A stretch of 64,000 nt of DNA from CAMTUH01 sp947084935 (GTDB taxonomy: Bacteria; Pseudomonadota; Gammaproteobacteria; Coxiellales; Coxiellaceae), in the NCBI GenBank assembly GCA_947084935.1, contig CAMTUH010000005.1, positions 36,738-100,737 on the forward strand. Direction: 5' to 3'. The notes under the pieces were generated by a model. It was not told the origin of the DNA and made no database searches. It worked only from the letters and a program-made list of their open reading frames with translations. The translations under genes were made by a program, and so were the position numbers. Positions 30,770-39,688 of this stretch are shown piece after piece (positions within the stretch are counted from its first letter, which is position 1; each line of letters starts with the position of its first letter).

Positions 30770-32719
30770 ATGCACGATAATCCCCTACCTAGCCTACGAT
30801 CTGGGCGACCAGTAGAATCAGTAGAATTTCAATGCAAGCTTTTGTGCCGTTGGGCGGGATGGTTCTTCGTAGCCAACACCTTCCTCTATTTTTTCATCGG
30901 GTTGAACTATCTGTTCTACATGCCCGATTTCAATAATATTCCGCTGATGACCTCCTCAGGAACCGTATTGGGGTGGGTGTTCATGATCACGGGACTTCTG
31001 GGGCAAGCGGCGGTTTTTGCTTCCGTCGTGGGGGTGCTGGTGGCGTTGATTGGGTTGTGTTTCCGGCGGCGTTGGTTGGGGTTTGCGGTAGGAAGCGTCG
31101 TCGCTGCTCTGCTCGCCTTATTACTCGTTACCGATGCCATTGTGTATCACCTCTATCACTATCATCTGGCGGGTGTTGTCTGGCGCATCATTCGGGCGGG
31201 TGTTGCTACGCAGGTACTGGAGTTGAGTTGGGTGGAATGGATGCTTGCGGCGATTATTTACGCCGCGCTGCTTCTGCTTGAAATCGGCCTGTGCTTTCTC
31301 GTGTGGCGCTGGATACGGCGCAAACCCAAACGCCACGGGGGATTAGTCGGAATTTTATTAGTCGCGAGTTTATTTTTATCGTATACCTTGACCTTGAGTG
31401 CGAGTCAAACCGTTACCGAAGACGCGAGTGCACAAAGCAATGAGCATGTTTTGGTGATGGAGGCGCAAATTATTCCTTATTACAACACCACGTTGGGATT
31501 TTTGTTATGGAATAAAAAGGGAGGATTAACACTGCAAATTCGAGACGACGGCTATTTTGTGCAAAATGCCCAGGTGCAAAAACCGGTTCAGTATCCGTTG
31601 CATCCACTGCAGTGCGCATTATCGGGAAAACCTTATAATATCGTTGTTATTGCTTTGGACGCGTGGCGGTTTGATATGTTAAATCCCAACGTCACACCGA
31701 ATATTTATAATTTGTCAAAGAAAGCGTGGGTTTTTAAAAATAACGACAGCGGCGGAAACTCAACGCAGCCGGGTATTTTTTCCCTGTTTTACAGTATTCC
31801 CGCGAATTATTGGACGGCGATGCTGGATCAGCATCGTGGTCCTGTTTTTATTCATCAATTAATTGCTGACGGTTACCAAATGGGAATTTTCCGAAGTGCT
31901 TCGTTGCACTATCCGGCGTTCGATGAGACGGTTTTTCGTGAAGTGAAAAATATGCAAATTAATACATCGGGTGCAGAATCTTTTAATCGAGATCGTCGAA
32001 TTACTCAGGAATTTACACACTTTATCGATCACGTTAATCCAAACAAGCCGTTTTTTAGTTTTGTTTTTTACGATGAAACGCATAATTATTGTGAGTCTTC
32101 AGCGAATTATCCGCAGCCGTTTCGGCCGGCTGTAAAAGTCTGCAATCGCTTACTGCTGAACAACAACACGGATCCCACTCCTTATTTAAATAGATATCGC
32201 AATGCGGGTCATTTTGATGATGCGTTGGTGGGGCACGTATTGGGAGCGCTGAAGTCGCGCGGATTATTAAAAAATACGATCGTGATTATCACCGCGGATC
32301 ACGGTGAAGAATTTAACGAAAGCCATCAGGATTATTGGGGGCACGCCAGCGATTACACGCCCTGGCAGATCCACACGCCGTTAGTGGTTTATTGGCCATC
32401 GAAAAAGCCGGAAATGTTTACTCATTTTACGAGTCATTACGATGTCGTGCCGACGTTAATGCAAAATGCCTTGGGGTGTCGTAATCCGGTCTCGGATTAC
32501 AGCGTGGGCACACCGTTACTTTCGCAAAAACACGAGCCGTTTACTATTGTTAATAGCTACATCGATTACGCGATCGTAGAACCCGATCGCGTGACGCGCA
32601 TCTATCCCGAAGGCAATTACGCCATCGATTATCCGAACGGTGCTCCTATTCCCGGCGCTGCGTTGAATGCAAAAACCCTCGCCGCAGCTTTTGGGGTGTT
32701 GAATCGATATTTTAAATAG
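30770..32719 (+). CDS. YejM/PbgA-like inner-membrane protein with periplasmic sulfatase-fold domain (copy 1)
   Basis: 649 residues from the ATG at 30770 (a TTG at 30761 is also in frame). Five N-terminal membrane segments (about 28-52, 68-98, 105-128, 158-182, 195-212) fit DUF3413. A linker and a periplasmic alkaline-phosphatase/sulfatase-fold domain from about residue 285 follow. Residues equivalent to the LTA-synthase metal and nucleophile site are present: Asp in VIALDAWRFDML, Thr in GGNSTQPGIFSLFYSIP, and Asp-His in ITADHGEEFNE. E. coli YejM senses LPS in the periplasmic leaflet and controls LpxC through LapB. Whether this copy senses, transfers or hydrolyses cannot be told. It precedes a second copy in tandem. 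Confidence 0.85.
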   Translation: MHDNPLPSLRSGRPVESVEFQCKLLCRWAGWFFVANTFLYFFIGLNYLFYMPDFNNIPLMTSSGTVLGWVFMITGLLGQAAVFASVVGVLVALIGLCFRRRWLGFAVGSVVAALLALLLVTDAIVYHLYHYHLAGVVWRIIRAGVATQVLELSWVEWMLAAIIYAALLLLEIGLCFLVWRWIRRKPKRHGGLVGILLVASLFLSYTLTLSASQTVTEDASAQSNEHVLVMEAQIIPYYNTTLGFLLWNKKGGLTLQIRDDGYFVQNAQVQKPVQYPLHPLQCALSGKPYNIVVIALDAWRFDMLNPNVTPNIYNLSKKAWVFKNNDSGGNSTQPGIFSLFYSIPANYWTAMLDQHRGPVFIHQLIADGYQMGIFRSASLHYPAFDETVFREVKNMQINTSGAESFNRDRRITQEFTHFIDHVNPNKPFFSFVFYDETHNYCESSANYPQPFRPAVKVCNRLLLNNNTDPTPYLNRYRNAGHFDDALVGHVLGALKSRGLLKNTIVIITADHGEEFNESHQDYWGHASDYTPWQIHTPLVVYWPSKKPEMFTHFTSHYDVVPTLMQNALGCRNPVSDYSVGTPLLSQKHEPFTIVNSYIDYAIVEPDRVTRIYPEGNYAIDYPNGAPIPGAALNAKTLAAAFGVLNRYFK

Positions 32720-32755
32720 CCCTTGCCGGGCCCATCGCCTGTGGGAATTCAATAT

Positions 32756-32837
32756 GTAGTCTTGATGGAGCCATGCGTAATCAAGGAATTCCTGAGTTCC
32801 TGGGTTGCGCCACGAAGCGTGGCTGCACCCAGGCTAC
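32756..32837 (-). repeat. Composite palindromic repeat (copy 5, complete, reversed)
   Basis: On the plus strand reads GTAGTCTTGAT, ATCAAGGAATTCC, TGGGTTGCGCCACG, CGTGGCTGCACCCAGGCTAC, i.e. the element in minus orientation. It lies between the two yejM-like genes. Confidence 0.85.
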
Positions 32838-32942
32838 AATTCGTTGCATCGAGGCTGCTCAACTGGATTATCATTCTAACCTATCATAGTATTAGTGCTG
32901 GATATCAGTGCTGAACAAGGAAGTATTATCTAAGGAATCCCT

Positions 32943-34862
32943 ATGGCCATTTCACCCTTCACGCGGTCTCGTCGAATTTTGTACCGATGGACCGGCTGGT
33001 TTTTCCTAATCAACGTATTGCTGTCGCTGCTTATCGGCTTGAATTACCTCGGGGTCTTGCCGGATTTTAGCGCCGTCGCGGGGATAACAACGCGAGGGGT
33101 CGCATTGGGCTGGGCCTTTTTACTGATTTCTTTTCTCGCGCAGCTCGCTATTTTATTTTTTATCTTTGGGGGAGTGGTTATCGCGGTCATCACGCTATTT
33201 CCGCGTAAATGGCTCGTGTTTTCATTATCCATTGTGTTCACGGTTGTGCTGGTGTTTGGATTGCTGGCGGATAGCATGGCTTTTAAATTGTATCAAATGC
33301 ATTACGCCGGTGTTGCGTGGAGTATTTTTAAAGCGGGAGCGATGTCCGAAGTGATTTTGTTGTCACTACCCGAACGGATTATGTTGATTGGTGCCATTGT
33401 CGTTTTACTGGCGATTGAATACGTCATTGCGGTATTGGTGTGGCGACGGATCACGAAACAGAAAATCAGCCGGTTGGGTTACGTTTTGGGTTCCGTAGTG
33501 GGCGTGTGCGTGGTGGCATCGTATGGGCTTATGTTTGTGGCGACTGCGCTGGCCTCAAAAGAATGGTTAAGCGTGAGTGATGATCACTTGATTTTAAAGG
33601 CCGCCCGCCTGGTGCCTTATTATAACGAAATCTATGGGCTCGTTATGCCGGGCGATTCCAGCGTTCGACGCATTGAATCCCAAAACGGTGAAATTTATTT
33701 TCAAGTCCGAGAAGCGAATCGCCCGATTAATTATCCCTTGCATCCGGTGCAGTGCGTAGCGTCTAGGCAACCGCTGAATGTTTTGGTGATTGGTATTGAT
33801 ACGTGGCGTTACGACGCGATGAACAAAACTGTCACTCCGAATATTTATCAATTCGCGCAAAAAACACTGCAGTTTCAAAATCAATGGAGCGGTGGAAACT
33901 GCACAAAGCCCGGAGTGTTTTCTTTGTTTTACGGATTACCCGCCAATTATTGGAGCGCTTTTTTGGGTCAAGGGCGCAGTCCGGTGATGATGGAAGAAAT
34001 GATCAAAAATCACTATCAAATGGGGATTTTTACGAGCGCGCCGTTGAATTTCCCTGCATTCAACGAAACGATTTTCCGGGACGTTAAAAATTTAATGGTG
34101 CGTACGCCGGGCGAATCGTCCGTTATTCGGGACCGTGCCATCACCACTGAGTTCATTAATTTTTTGAATCGGCGCGACAAAACTCAGCCGTTTTTCAGTT
34201 TTTTATTTTACGATGCCGTACACAATTATTGTGAATCCGCAAGCCCGATGCAGGAGCCTTTTTCGGGAGCCGTTGAGTCCTGTGATCGATTTTCGCTGAC
34301 CCCGCATTCGGATCCCACGCCGTATATTAATCGTTACCACAACGCCGTTTATTTTGTGGATAGCGAAGTACAAAAAGTACTGGATGCAGTAGAAGCGCAG
34401 GGGTTATTAAGAAATACGATCGTGATTATTACAGCCGATCACGGTGAACAAATCAACGACGAGCGCATGGGGTATTGGGATCACGCGAGCGCGTACACAC
34501 CTTACCAGTTGCACGTGCCGCTGTTGGTGTATTGGCCCGGTAAAAATCCCCGAGTATATTCGCATTTTACGACGCATTACGATGTAGTGCCCACGCTGAT
34601 GCAGCAGGTATTGGGCTGTCAAAATCCTGTGGCAGATTATTCCGTCGGGGAGTCTTTATTTACTGAAGGCAATCGGCCCTATTTAATTTCGGGCAGTTAT
34701 GCCGATTACGCGGTGGTTACCCAACGCAGCGCAACACGCATTTATCCGGGAGGGGACTACGTCATTGACGATCCGAAGGGACATCCGTTGTACGGAGCAC
34801 AATTGGATCGAGAGTTGCTGCAGAAAGCGTTTCGTGATCTGAACCGGTATTTCCAATGGTGA
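32943..34862 (+). CDS. YejM/PbgA-like inner-membrane protein with periplasmic sulfatase-fold domain (copy 2)
   Basis: 639 residues, clearly paralogous to copy 1 along its whole length (shared WRFDxxN/WRYDAMN, SGGNxTxPGxFSLFY, ITADHGE, HYDVVPTLMQ). Five membrane segments in the first ~200 residues, then the sulfatase-fold domain. Asp 286 (GIDTWRYDAM), Thr 321 (GGNCTKPGVF) and the Asp-His of ITADHGEQIND preserve the site seen in copy 1. RBS AAGGA is eight bases before the ATG. Its stop overlaps the tolA start by 7 bases, so tolA is probably translated from the same message. Confidence 0.87.
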   Translation: MAISPFTRSRRILYRWTGWFFLINVLLSLLIGLNYLGVLPDFSAVAGITTRGVALGWAFLLISFLAQLAILFFIFGGVVIAVITLFPRKWLVFSLSIVFTVVLVFGLLADSMAFKLYQMHYAGVAWSIFKAGAMSEVILLSLPERIMLIGAIVVLLAIEYVIAVLVWRRITKQKISRLGYVLGSVVGVCVVASYGLMFVATALASKEWLSVSDDHLILKAARLVPYYNEIYGLVMPGDSSVRRIESQNGEIYFQVREANRPINYPLHPVQCVASRQPLNVLVIGIDTWRYDAMNKTVTPNIYQFAQKTLQFQNQWSGGNCTKPGVFSLFYGLPANYWSAFLGQGRSPVMMEEMIKNHYQMGIFTSAPLNFPAFNETIFRDVKNLMVRTPGESSVIRDRAITTEFINFLNRRDKTQPFFSFLFYDAVHNYCESASPMQEPFSGAVESCDRFSLTPHSDPTPYINRYHNAVYFVDSEVQKVLDAVEAQGLLRNTIVIITADHGEQINDERMGYWDHASAYTPYQLHVPLLVYWPGKNPRVYSHFTTHYDVVPTLMQQVLGCQNPVADYSVGESLFTEGNRPYLISGSYADYAVVTQRSATRIYPGGDYVIDDPKGHPLYGAQLDRELLQKAFRDLNRYFQW

Positions 34863-35695
34863 AAAATTTTATCCTAAAAATACCGCGCGCTTTTCGCATT
34901 CCCATTGGAATATCTATTGCGTTTCACGCCGTCTTATTAATTGTACTGATGGTTGAATTGCCTTCGCGAGAGACCTATCGACTGAATGCCCAGATCGCCC
35001 CCGTCAAAATTGTTAACGCCGTTGCCGTGAATTCAATGGATATCACTGCTGAAATGAACAAGATAAAAGCACAGCAACAGCAAAAACGAGCCGAAGAACA
35101 AGCACGATTACAGAAGTTACAAGAACAAGCTCTGGCTTTGAAACAGCAGCGTCTCGACGAGCAAAAGCGGGTTGATGCATTAAAACAAGAGCAAATCCAG
35201 CTGAAAAAGGCACAAGCCTTGGCGGTGCAAAAACAGCGTGCGGCCGAACAGAAAAAAGCCCTCATCCTCAAGCAGGCGCAGGAAAAGCGCACGCGCGAAT
35301 TAGCGTCTAAACAAAAACAATTACAGCAGCAATTGCTTCAACAACAAATGCTGCAAGAACAGCAGGAGATTTCACAGGCGCACGCGGCTCAAATGCAAGG
35401 AATTTTGGACCAGTACAAAGCGCAAATCATTCAAGCGATTCAAAACCGCTGGATTGTGCCCGACGACGTTGATAAAAGCCTATCCTGCGTGCTGCTGATT
35501 CGTTTGGCACCTGGGGGTGTTGTTTTAAGCGTGGATACCCTGAAGACCAGCGGGGACCCCATTCTGGATCGCTCAGCCCGGGTGGCGGTTTTTAAGGCTT
35601 CCCCCCTGCCGGCCCCCCAGGACCCGGCCGTTTTTGAGAAATTCAGGGAGTTACGTCTGACCGTGCGTCCACTTCAGGTAGTCAATCAAGGTTAG
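34856..35695 (+). CDS. tolA: Cell-envelope protein TolA
   Basis: 279 residues: one N-terminal membrane anchor (GISIAFHAVLLIVLMVEL), a long Gln/Lys/Ala/Glu-rich helical stretch (about residues 55-190, coiled-coil or long single helix) and a C-terminal TolA III/TonB-like domain (LAPGGVVLSVDTLKTSGDP with the closing ASPLPAPQDPAVF). TolA links inner-membrane TolQR to TolB and Pal. Start could be the ATG at 34856 or the next codon GTG at 34859. tolQ and tolR are not beside it; a YejM-like gene is upstream instead. Confidence 0.9.
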   Translation: MVKNFILKIPRAFRIPIGISIAFHAVLLIVLMVELPSRETYRLNAQIAPVKIVNAVAVNSMDITAEMNKIKAQQQQKRAEEQARLQKLQEQALALKQQRLDEQKRVDALKQEQIQLKKAQALAVQKQRAAEQKKALILKQAQEKRTRELASKQKQLQQQLLQQQMLQEQQEISQAHAAQMQGILDQYKAQIIQAIQNRWIVPDDVDKSLSCVLLIRLAPGGVVLSVDTLKTSGDPILDRSARVAVFKASPLPAPQDPAVFEKFRELRLTVRPLQVVNQG

Positions 35696-35959
35696 GCCTG
35701 TTTACATTCCACCTCGGCTAAATAATTAACTTCTTCCCATTACCTATTCTGTGTAGTATCATAACGCTGTCTTAATGTTTCATATAAGAAATTACATCTA
35801 ACATATTGATTTTATTATAATTTAACTTATTGATTTTATTGGTGAATTAGTGACACTGCCCGTTTGCGGGCAGGTGGAAAATAAGGGATCGTTTCGCATG
35901 ACCCGTTAGACGCCCGTCATTGCATCACACGGCACACTGGCTTTAAGAACAGAGGTGTC
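35696..35959. other. 264-bp leader region before the secreted-protein genes
   Basis: No gene is seen. It holds a candidate promoter (TTACAT at 35792-35797, 18-base spacer, TATAAT at 35816-35821), two 13-bp direct repeats TATTGATTTTATT at 35804 and 35828, and a perfect hairpin CTGCCCG-TTTG-CGGGCAG at 35856-35873. A transcript from this promoter would have a leader of about 130 bases containing the hairpin. Confidence 0.5.
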
Positions 35960-36460
35960 ATGAAGAAGCGATCCGCTCTTTATATTACGGCTATAATCAC
36001 GGGTTTAATCACTTGTGTTTCCTCTTTTGCTGGCATGCCGGTTATCCCGGTTGAGGCTTCGCTTCGGAATCAGAACACGACCAACAGCAATCCCATTACC
36101 GTCGGATTTACGTTTGCTTCTCACTTGCAGAATGTAACGAGTTGGAGTGGCGGCCAAACAGCCTCCGTTCAGACACAAACAAATAGCACAAAAGTCGATC
36201 AAGTATTTATTTTATCGGGTAGAAAAAGAAGTATTTATGGCACGATGCAAGTTAATTTTACTGCTTCCATTAATGGCTTTTCGTCCATCGTTGCTTCTGA
36301 GCCGGTAACCGTCGTGAACAATCGCGTTCAACCGGAATATATTCCGTTTATTTCGAATGCACAATCGAATTTCGCGTGTAGTTTTGAGACGGATAACGTC
36401 GGTCCAGGTTGGAAGATTGAAGTCGACTGCGCTACCGGTGCGGGAGCGACGATAAATTAA
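35960..36460 (+). CDS. Small secreted protein, tandem paralogue 1 of 3
   Basis: 166 residues, family not recognised. A signal peptide is followed by cleavage near VSSFAG (about residue 24). The mature part is rich in Thr, Ser, Asn and Val, predicted beta, with only two cysteines outside the signal peptide, both near the C terminus (CSFETDNVGPGWKIEVDC, 16 residues between). RBS AGAGGTG is next to the ATG. The strand MQVNFTASINGFSSIVASEP aligns with VVFSFTATIGGNTITGTSDP of the next gene. Confidence 0.8.
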   Translation: MKKRSALYITAIITGLITCVSSFAGMPVIPVEASLRNQNTTNSNPITVGFTFASHLQNVTSWSGGQTASVQTQTNSTKVDQVFILSGRKRSIYGTMQVNFTASINGFSSIVASEPVTVVNNRVQPEYIPFISNAQSNFACSFETDNVGPGWKIEVDCATGAGATIN

Positions 36461-36566
36461 TTTGGGATAAATAAATCTGAATACTCGAGGACGCCTATTC
36501 AACGCTATCAGTAGCGGCGGCAGAAACCAATGAAAGAAACAGAAAACAAAACATCGAGGAAAAAAC

Positions 36567-37070
36567 ATGAATAAGACGACTAAATCTATTGCAGCAATCG
36601 TGCTGTTAGCAGCCGCTTCAGCGGGATTTGCACAATCGGGTACTGGAGTTGGTCCGGTTAAAATGACTATCGGCCCACGCGTGAACTCCGACCTGTACGT
36701 TTCGCCGGGATCGCGGGACAAATCGTTTACGCTTACCAATTTTACTATTTCAAACATTGGCGGTCTTTTTTGGATGATGCCCGCAATGCCACTGACTGTT
36801 ACCCAGCAGGCTCCTCTGGGCTATTTAAAAATGATAGCACCCAGTAAGACCAATTGGCCGAGCTCAGTCGTGTTTTCGTTCACGGCGACTATTGGCGGAA
36901 ATACCATTACGGGTACTTCAGATCCGATTAGCCTGGATTCCAATGGGAATATTACCACGGCGTTTTCTAAAATTTATTATTCCAACGCAAATGCTGCGTG
37001 TGAGCTTACCCTGGATCCGGCCAGTGGAAGTAATGTTGCTTCGATGAGCATCAATTGCGGGGATGCGTAA
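36567..37070 (+). CDS. Small secreted protein, tandem paralogue 2 of 3
   Basis: 167 residues, family not recognised. Signal peptide cleaved near ASAGFAQ. Beta-type composition. Two cysteines only, at the C terminus (CELTLDPASGSNVASMSINC, 18 residues between), in the same place as in paralogues 1 and 3. RBS GAGGA. The 106-bp space before it contains no gene. The C-terminal pair suggests one disulfide made in the periplasm. Confidence 0.8.
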   Translation: MNKTTKSIAAIVLLAAASAGFAQSGTGVGPVKMTIGPRVNSDLYVSPGSRDKSFTLTNFTISNIGGLFWMMPAMPLTVTQQAPLGYLKMIAPSKTNWPSSVVFSFTATIGGNTITGTSDPISLDSNGNITTAFSKIYYSNANAACELTLDPASGSNVASMSINCGDA

Positions 37071-37091
37071 AACTAGAGGTATACGCAATAT

Positions 37092-37610
37092 ATGAAATTA
37101 AAAAATAAAATTGCTGTACTGACTATGGGGATGGCGATGCTTTCAACGGCATCGCTGTCTTTTGCTGTGGCAAATGCGGATCAATCCCTACCTGTGAACA
37201 TGGTATATACGCCTGTTGAGGTGCAAATGGCGATGGGTCGTCCTATGCCCTCAATCAGTGCGAATGTAACGATTAGTCCTTTAAACACATTCGCAAATAA
37301 TATTACTCATGTTTTTCAGGTTGCGCAGGAATTTAATGCGGGCACCAATGTGCCACAGCGCGCCGTCGTTTTAGTGGCAGCCAAAAATCAAATCCCGACG
37401 GGGCAATTGCAAATTAACGCCGCCGTCACTTTCGCTGACGATCCCAATAATGTCGTTAAGTTCAACTTTTCGTATGCCCTCAGTAGTGGCCAATTCACGG
37501 CATCCGATACCCGACAAAGGTCGTATAAAGGAAGGCATGCGTGCACCATTAGAGCATCAGCCGATCCGGCTAATAACTATCCCTTATTGGTGATTAGCTG
37601 TGCCTACTAA
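37092..37610 (+). CDS. Small secreted protein, tandem paralogue 3 of 3
   Basis: 172 residues, family not recognised. Signal peptide ends near SLSFAVANA. The same plan as paralogues 1 and 2: Asn/Thr/Val-rich beta segment, then a terminal cysteine pair (CTIRASADPANNYPLLVISC). A Met-rich stretch VQMAMGRPMP follows the N terminus of the mature protein. It starts 21 bp after paralogue 2, so the two are likely one transcript. tolB follows after two repeat halves. Confidence 0.8.
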   Translation: MKLKNKIAVLTMGMAMLSTASLSFAVANADQSLPVNMVYTPVEVQMAMGRPMPSISANVTISPLNTFANNITHVFQVAQEFNAGTNVPQRAVVLVAAKNQIPTGQLQINAAVTFADDPNNVVKFNFSYALSSGQFTASDTRQRSYKGRHACTIRASADPANNYPLLVISCAY

Positions 37611-37657
37611 GTAATTCCTGGGTTTCGCCACGAGAGGCGTGGCTGCACCCAGGCTAC
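37611..37657 (-). repeat. Composite palindromic repeat, left half reversed (copy 6A)
   Basis: AATTCCTGGGT, inner hairpin GCCACGAGAGGCGTGGC, ACCCAGGCTAC. Begins one base after the stop of the third secreted-protein gene. Confidence 0.8.
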
Positions 37658-37677
37658 GAATTAAAACGTATTAAAAT

Positions 37678-37756
37678 GTAGCCTTGATGGAGTCCCCGCA
37701 AGGCGAGGACAGGCCACTGCGAAATCAAGGAACTCAAATCAAGGAACTCCTGGAAT
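37678..37756 (-). repeat. Composite palindromic repeat, right half reversed with insert (copy 6B)
   Basis: GTAGCCTTGATGGAG, then a GC-rich hairpin with ACAGGCCACT, then AATCAAGGAACTC twice. As at copy 1, the halves are in permuted order, joined GGCTAC to GTAGCC. Confidence 0.75.
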
Positions 37757-37789
37757 TTAGGGGGCACTTAAGGATAAAATACCCCCACC

Positions 37790-39121
37790 ATGCGACGACA
37801 ATCTCTTTTTTTTACCTTTATTCTCACGTGTTTTTTTTACACCGCGGCGAGCCGTGCGGCGCTTGATCTTGAATTAACGCAAGGAATTACGGCGGCAATA
37901 CCCATCGCCATCGTTCCCTTTGTTGGCCCCAACGTTTCTGTCCCCGGTGATGCAACCCTGCCGCAGATTATTCGAAACGATTTACAGAACAGCGGACAGT
38001 TTCGGGTCACGGGCCCGGATAATCTCGATCAAAATCCCGAGAACCTTCAGCAAATCAATTACGGTTATTGGCGCAAACAAGGCGTGAACGACGTCGTCAT
38101 TGGGGCGATCCAATCGTTGGGCGGAAATCAGTATCAAATCACTTTTTCGCTGGTGAACGTGTTTAACGGAGCAGGAGCAAATGGGGCATCGGACAGCGTA
38201 CTGCTGAGCCAAACGTTTCGGGTAAACGCCGTGGGGCTTCGAAATTTAGCGCACCACATCAGCGATCTGATTTACGAGAAATTAACTGGCGTTCGTGGAA
38301 TTTTCTCCACCAAAATCGCTTACGTACTCGTGCAACAACAACTCAATCAACCGGCTAAATACAGTTTGTTAGTAGCCGATGCTGATGGGTTCAACCCCAG
38401 AGCACTGTTGGTTTCCAATGAGCCGATCATGTCACCGACGTGGTCGCCCGACGGGCGAAAAATTGCGTACGTCTCGTTTGAGCGGCGTCGTGCTTCGATT
38501 TACCTCCAAGACCTGCGAACGGCGCAGCGTCGGCTGCTCAGCGATGCGCCTGGCATCAACGGCGCGCCTGCGTTTTCCCCCGACGGCACGCAGTTAGCAC
38601 TCGTGCTCTCCAAGACAGGGAATCCGAATATTTATTTATTGAATTTAAACACGAGCCAATTGCGTCAAATCACGAACGATTGGTCCATTGATACAGAGCC
38701 GGATTTTGCGCCGGATGGAAAATCGCTCCTGTTCACTTCCAATCGCGATGGCGCACCGCAGATCTACAAATATTCGCTGGCTACGGGTCAAATAAACCGA
38801 GTCACTTATCAAGGCGATTACAACGCACGCGCCTCCTTCATGCCGGACGAACAATCGATTATCATGATGCATCGGGAAAACGGTTTATTCGGTATCGCAC
38901 GACAGGACTTGTCTTCTGGTGACGTTCAGATCCTCGCACAAAGCGGCGTGGACGAATCACCCAGTTTGGCACCGAATGGTAAGATGGTTATTTACGCCAC
39001 CGAATACGGTCAGCGCGGCGTGTTAGCACAAGTGTCGACTGATGGTCGAGTCAAACTGCGCTTGCCGGGCAGTGATGGGGCGGTTCAAGAACCCGCCTGG
39101 TCACCATTTTTAGAAAGATAA
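37790..39121 (+). CDS. tolB: Tol-Pal system protein TolB
   Basis: 443 residues: signal peptide, an N-terminal domain ([11 protein letters not shown]...) and a six-bladed beta propeller with WD-like repeats ([51 protein letters not shown]). Periplasmic; binds Pal and TolA during outer-membrane constriction. Begins the block tolB-pal-cpoB-queE, with gaps of 16 bp, 2 bp and a 4-base overlap. Confidence 0.96.
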   Translation: MRRQSLFFTFILTCFFYTAASRAALDLELTQGITAAIPIAIVPFVGPNVSVPGDATLPQIIRNDLQNSGQFRVTGPDNLDQNPENLQQINYGYWRKQGVNDVVIGAIQSLGGNQYQITFSLVNVFNGAGANGASDSVLLSQTFRVNAVGLRNLAHHISDLIYEKLTGVRGIFSTKIAYVLVQQQLNQPAKYSLLVADADGFNPRALLVSNEPIMSPTWSPDGRKIAYVSFERRRASIYLQDLRTAQRRLLSDAPGINGAPAFSPDGTQLALVLSKTGNPNIYLLNLNTSQLRQITNDWSIDTEPDFAPDGKSLLFTSNRDGAPQIYKYSLATGQINRVTYQGDYNARASFMPDEQSIIMMHRENGLFGIARQDLSSGDVQILAQSGVDESPSLAPNGKMVIYATEYGQRGVLAQVSTDGRVKLRLPGSDGAVQEPAWSPFLER

Positions 39122-39137
39122 ACAAGGAGAAGCAACA

Positions 39138-39686
39138 ATGAATTCACTGAACAACGTTCTTAAAATATCGATAATTGGTTTAAGTGCTTTAACCCTAGTG
39201 GCTTGTCACTCCGGGTATAAACCGCTATCGGGCCAAGCGGGTGCTTCTGCAGAGGCAGGGGCGGATGCCTACGGGGTACAAGGGCAGGCCGGTTATCAAG
39301 GGCAAGGCCGGTATGACTCAGAAGGTCGTTTCATCAATCCTTTAGTCGCTCCCGCCAATCAAACCTATTACTTCGATTTTGACAGCAACGTGGTGCAGCA
39401 GAGCGATTACAAAGCCCTCTCCATCCAAGCCAACTACTTGGCGACTCACCCGAAGGCCAAAGTTCGTCTGGAAGGAAATACGGATAATCGCGGCAGCAGA
39501 GAATACAATATTGGTTTAGGCTGGCGCCGTGATCAGGCGGTAGCCCGACTGCTGGAACAACAAGGCGTGTCGCCCAAACAAATCGACATGGTGAGTTACG
39601 GAAAAGAACGCCCCGCGCTTTCGAATAACAGCGAAAAAGCATGGAGTCTGAACCGACGCGTTAATTTGGTTTACGAGGGTTATTAA
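39138..39686 (+). CDS. pal: Peptidoglycan-associated lipoprotein Pal
   Basis: 182 residues. Lipobox LVAC at cysteine 23, a Gly/Ala/Gln linker (residues 30-65), then an OmpA-like domain: YYFDFDSNVVQQSDY and LEGNTDNRGSREYNIGLGWRR, with the peptidoglycan-binding Asp and Arg. Outer-membrane lipoprotein that ties the outer membrane to peptidoglycan through TolB/TolA. Strong RBS AAGGAGAAG. Confidence 0.97.
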   Translation: MNSLNNVLKISIIGLSALTLVACHSGYKPLSGQAGASAEAGADAYGVQGQAGYQGQGRYDSEGRFINPLVAPANQTYYFDFDSNVVQQSDYKALSIQANYLATHPKAKVRLEGNTDNRGSREYNIGLGWRRDQAVARLLEQQGVSPKQIDMVSYGKERPALSNNSEKAWSLNRRVNLVYEGY

Positions 39687-39688
39687 TA

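Noticed and set aside
30770..34862. Calling the two YejM-like proteins arylsulfatases
   Set aside because: They have a DUF3413-like membrane part and lack the CxPxR sulfatase nucleophile motif; the Thr-type site resembles the LTA-synthase/YejM group.
36212..36757. 181-codon minus-strand frame across the first and second secreted-protein genes
   Set aside because: The plus-strand genes have signal peptides, RBSs and a shared cysteine pattern; the antisense frame has none.
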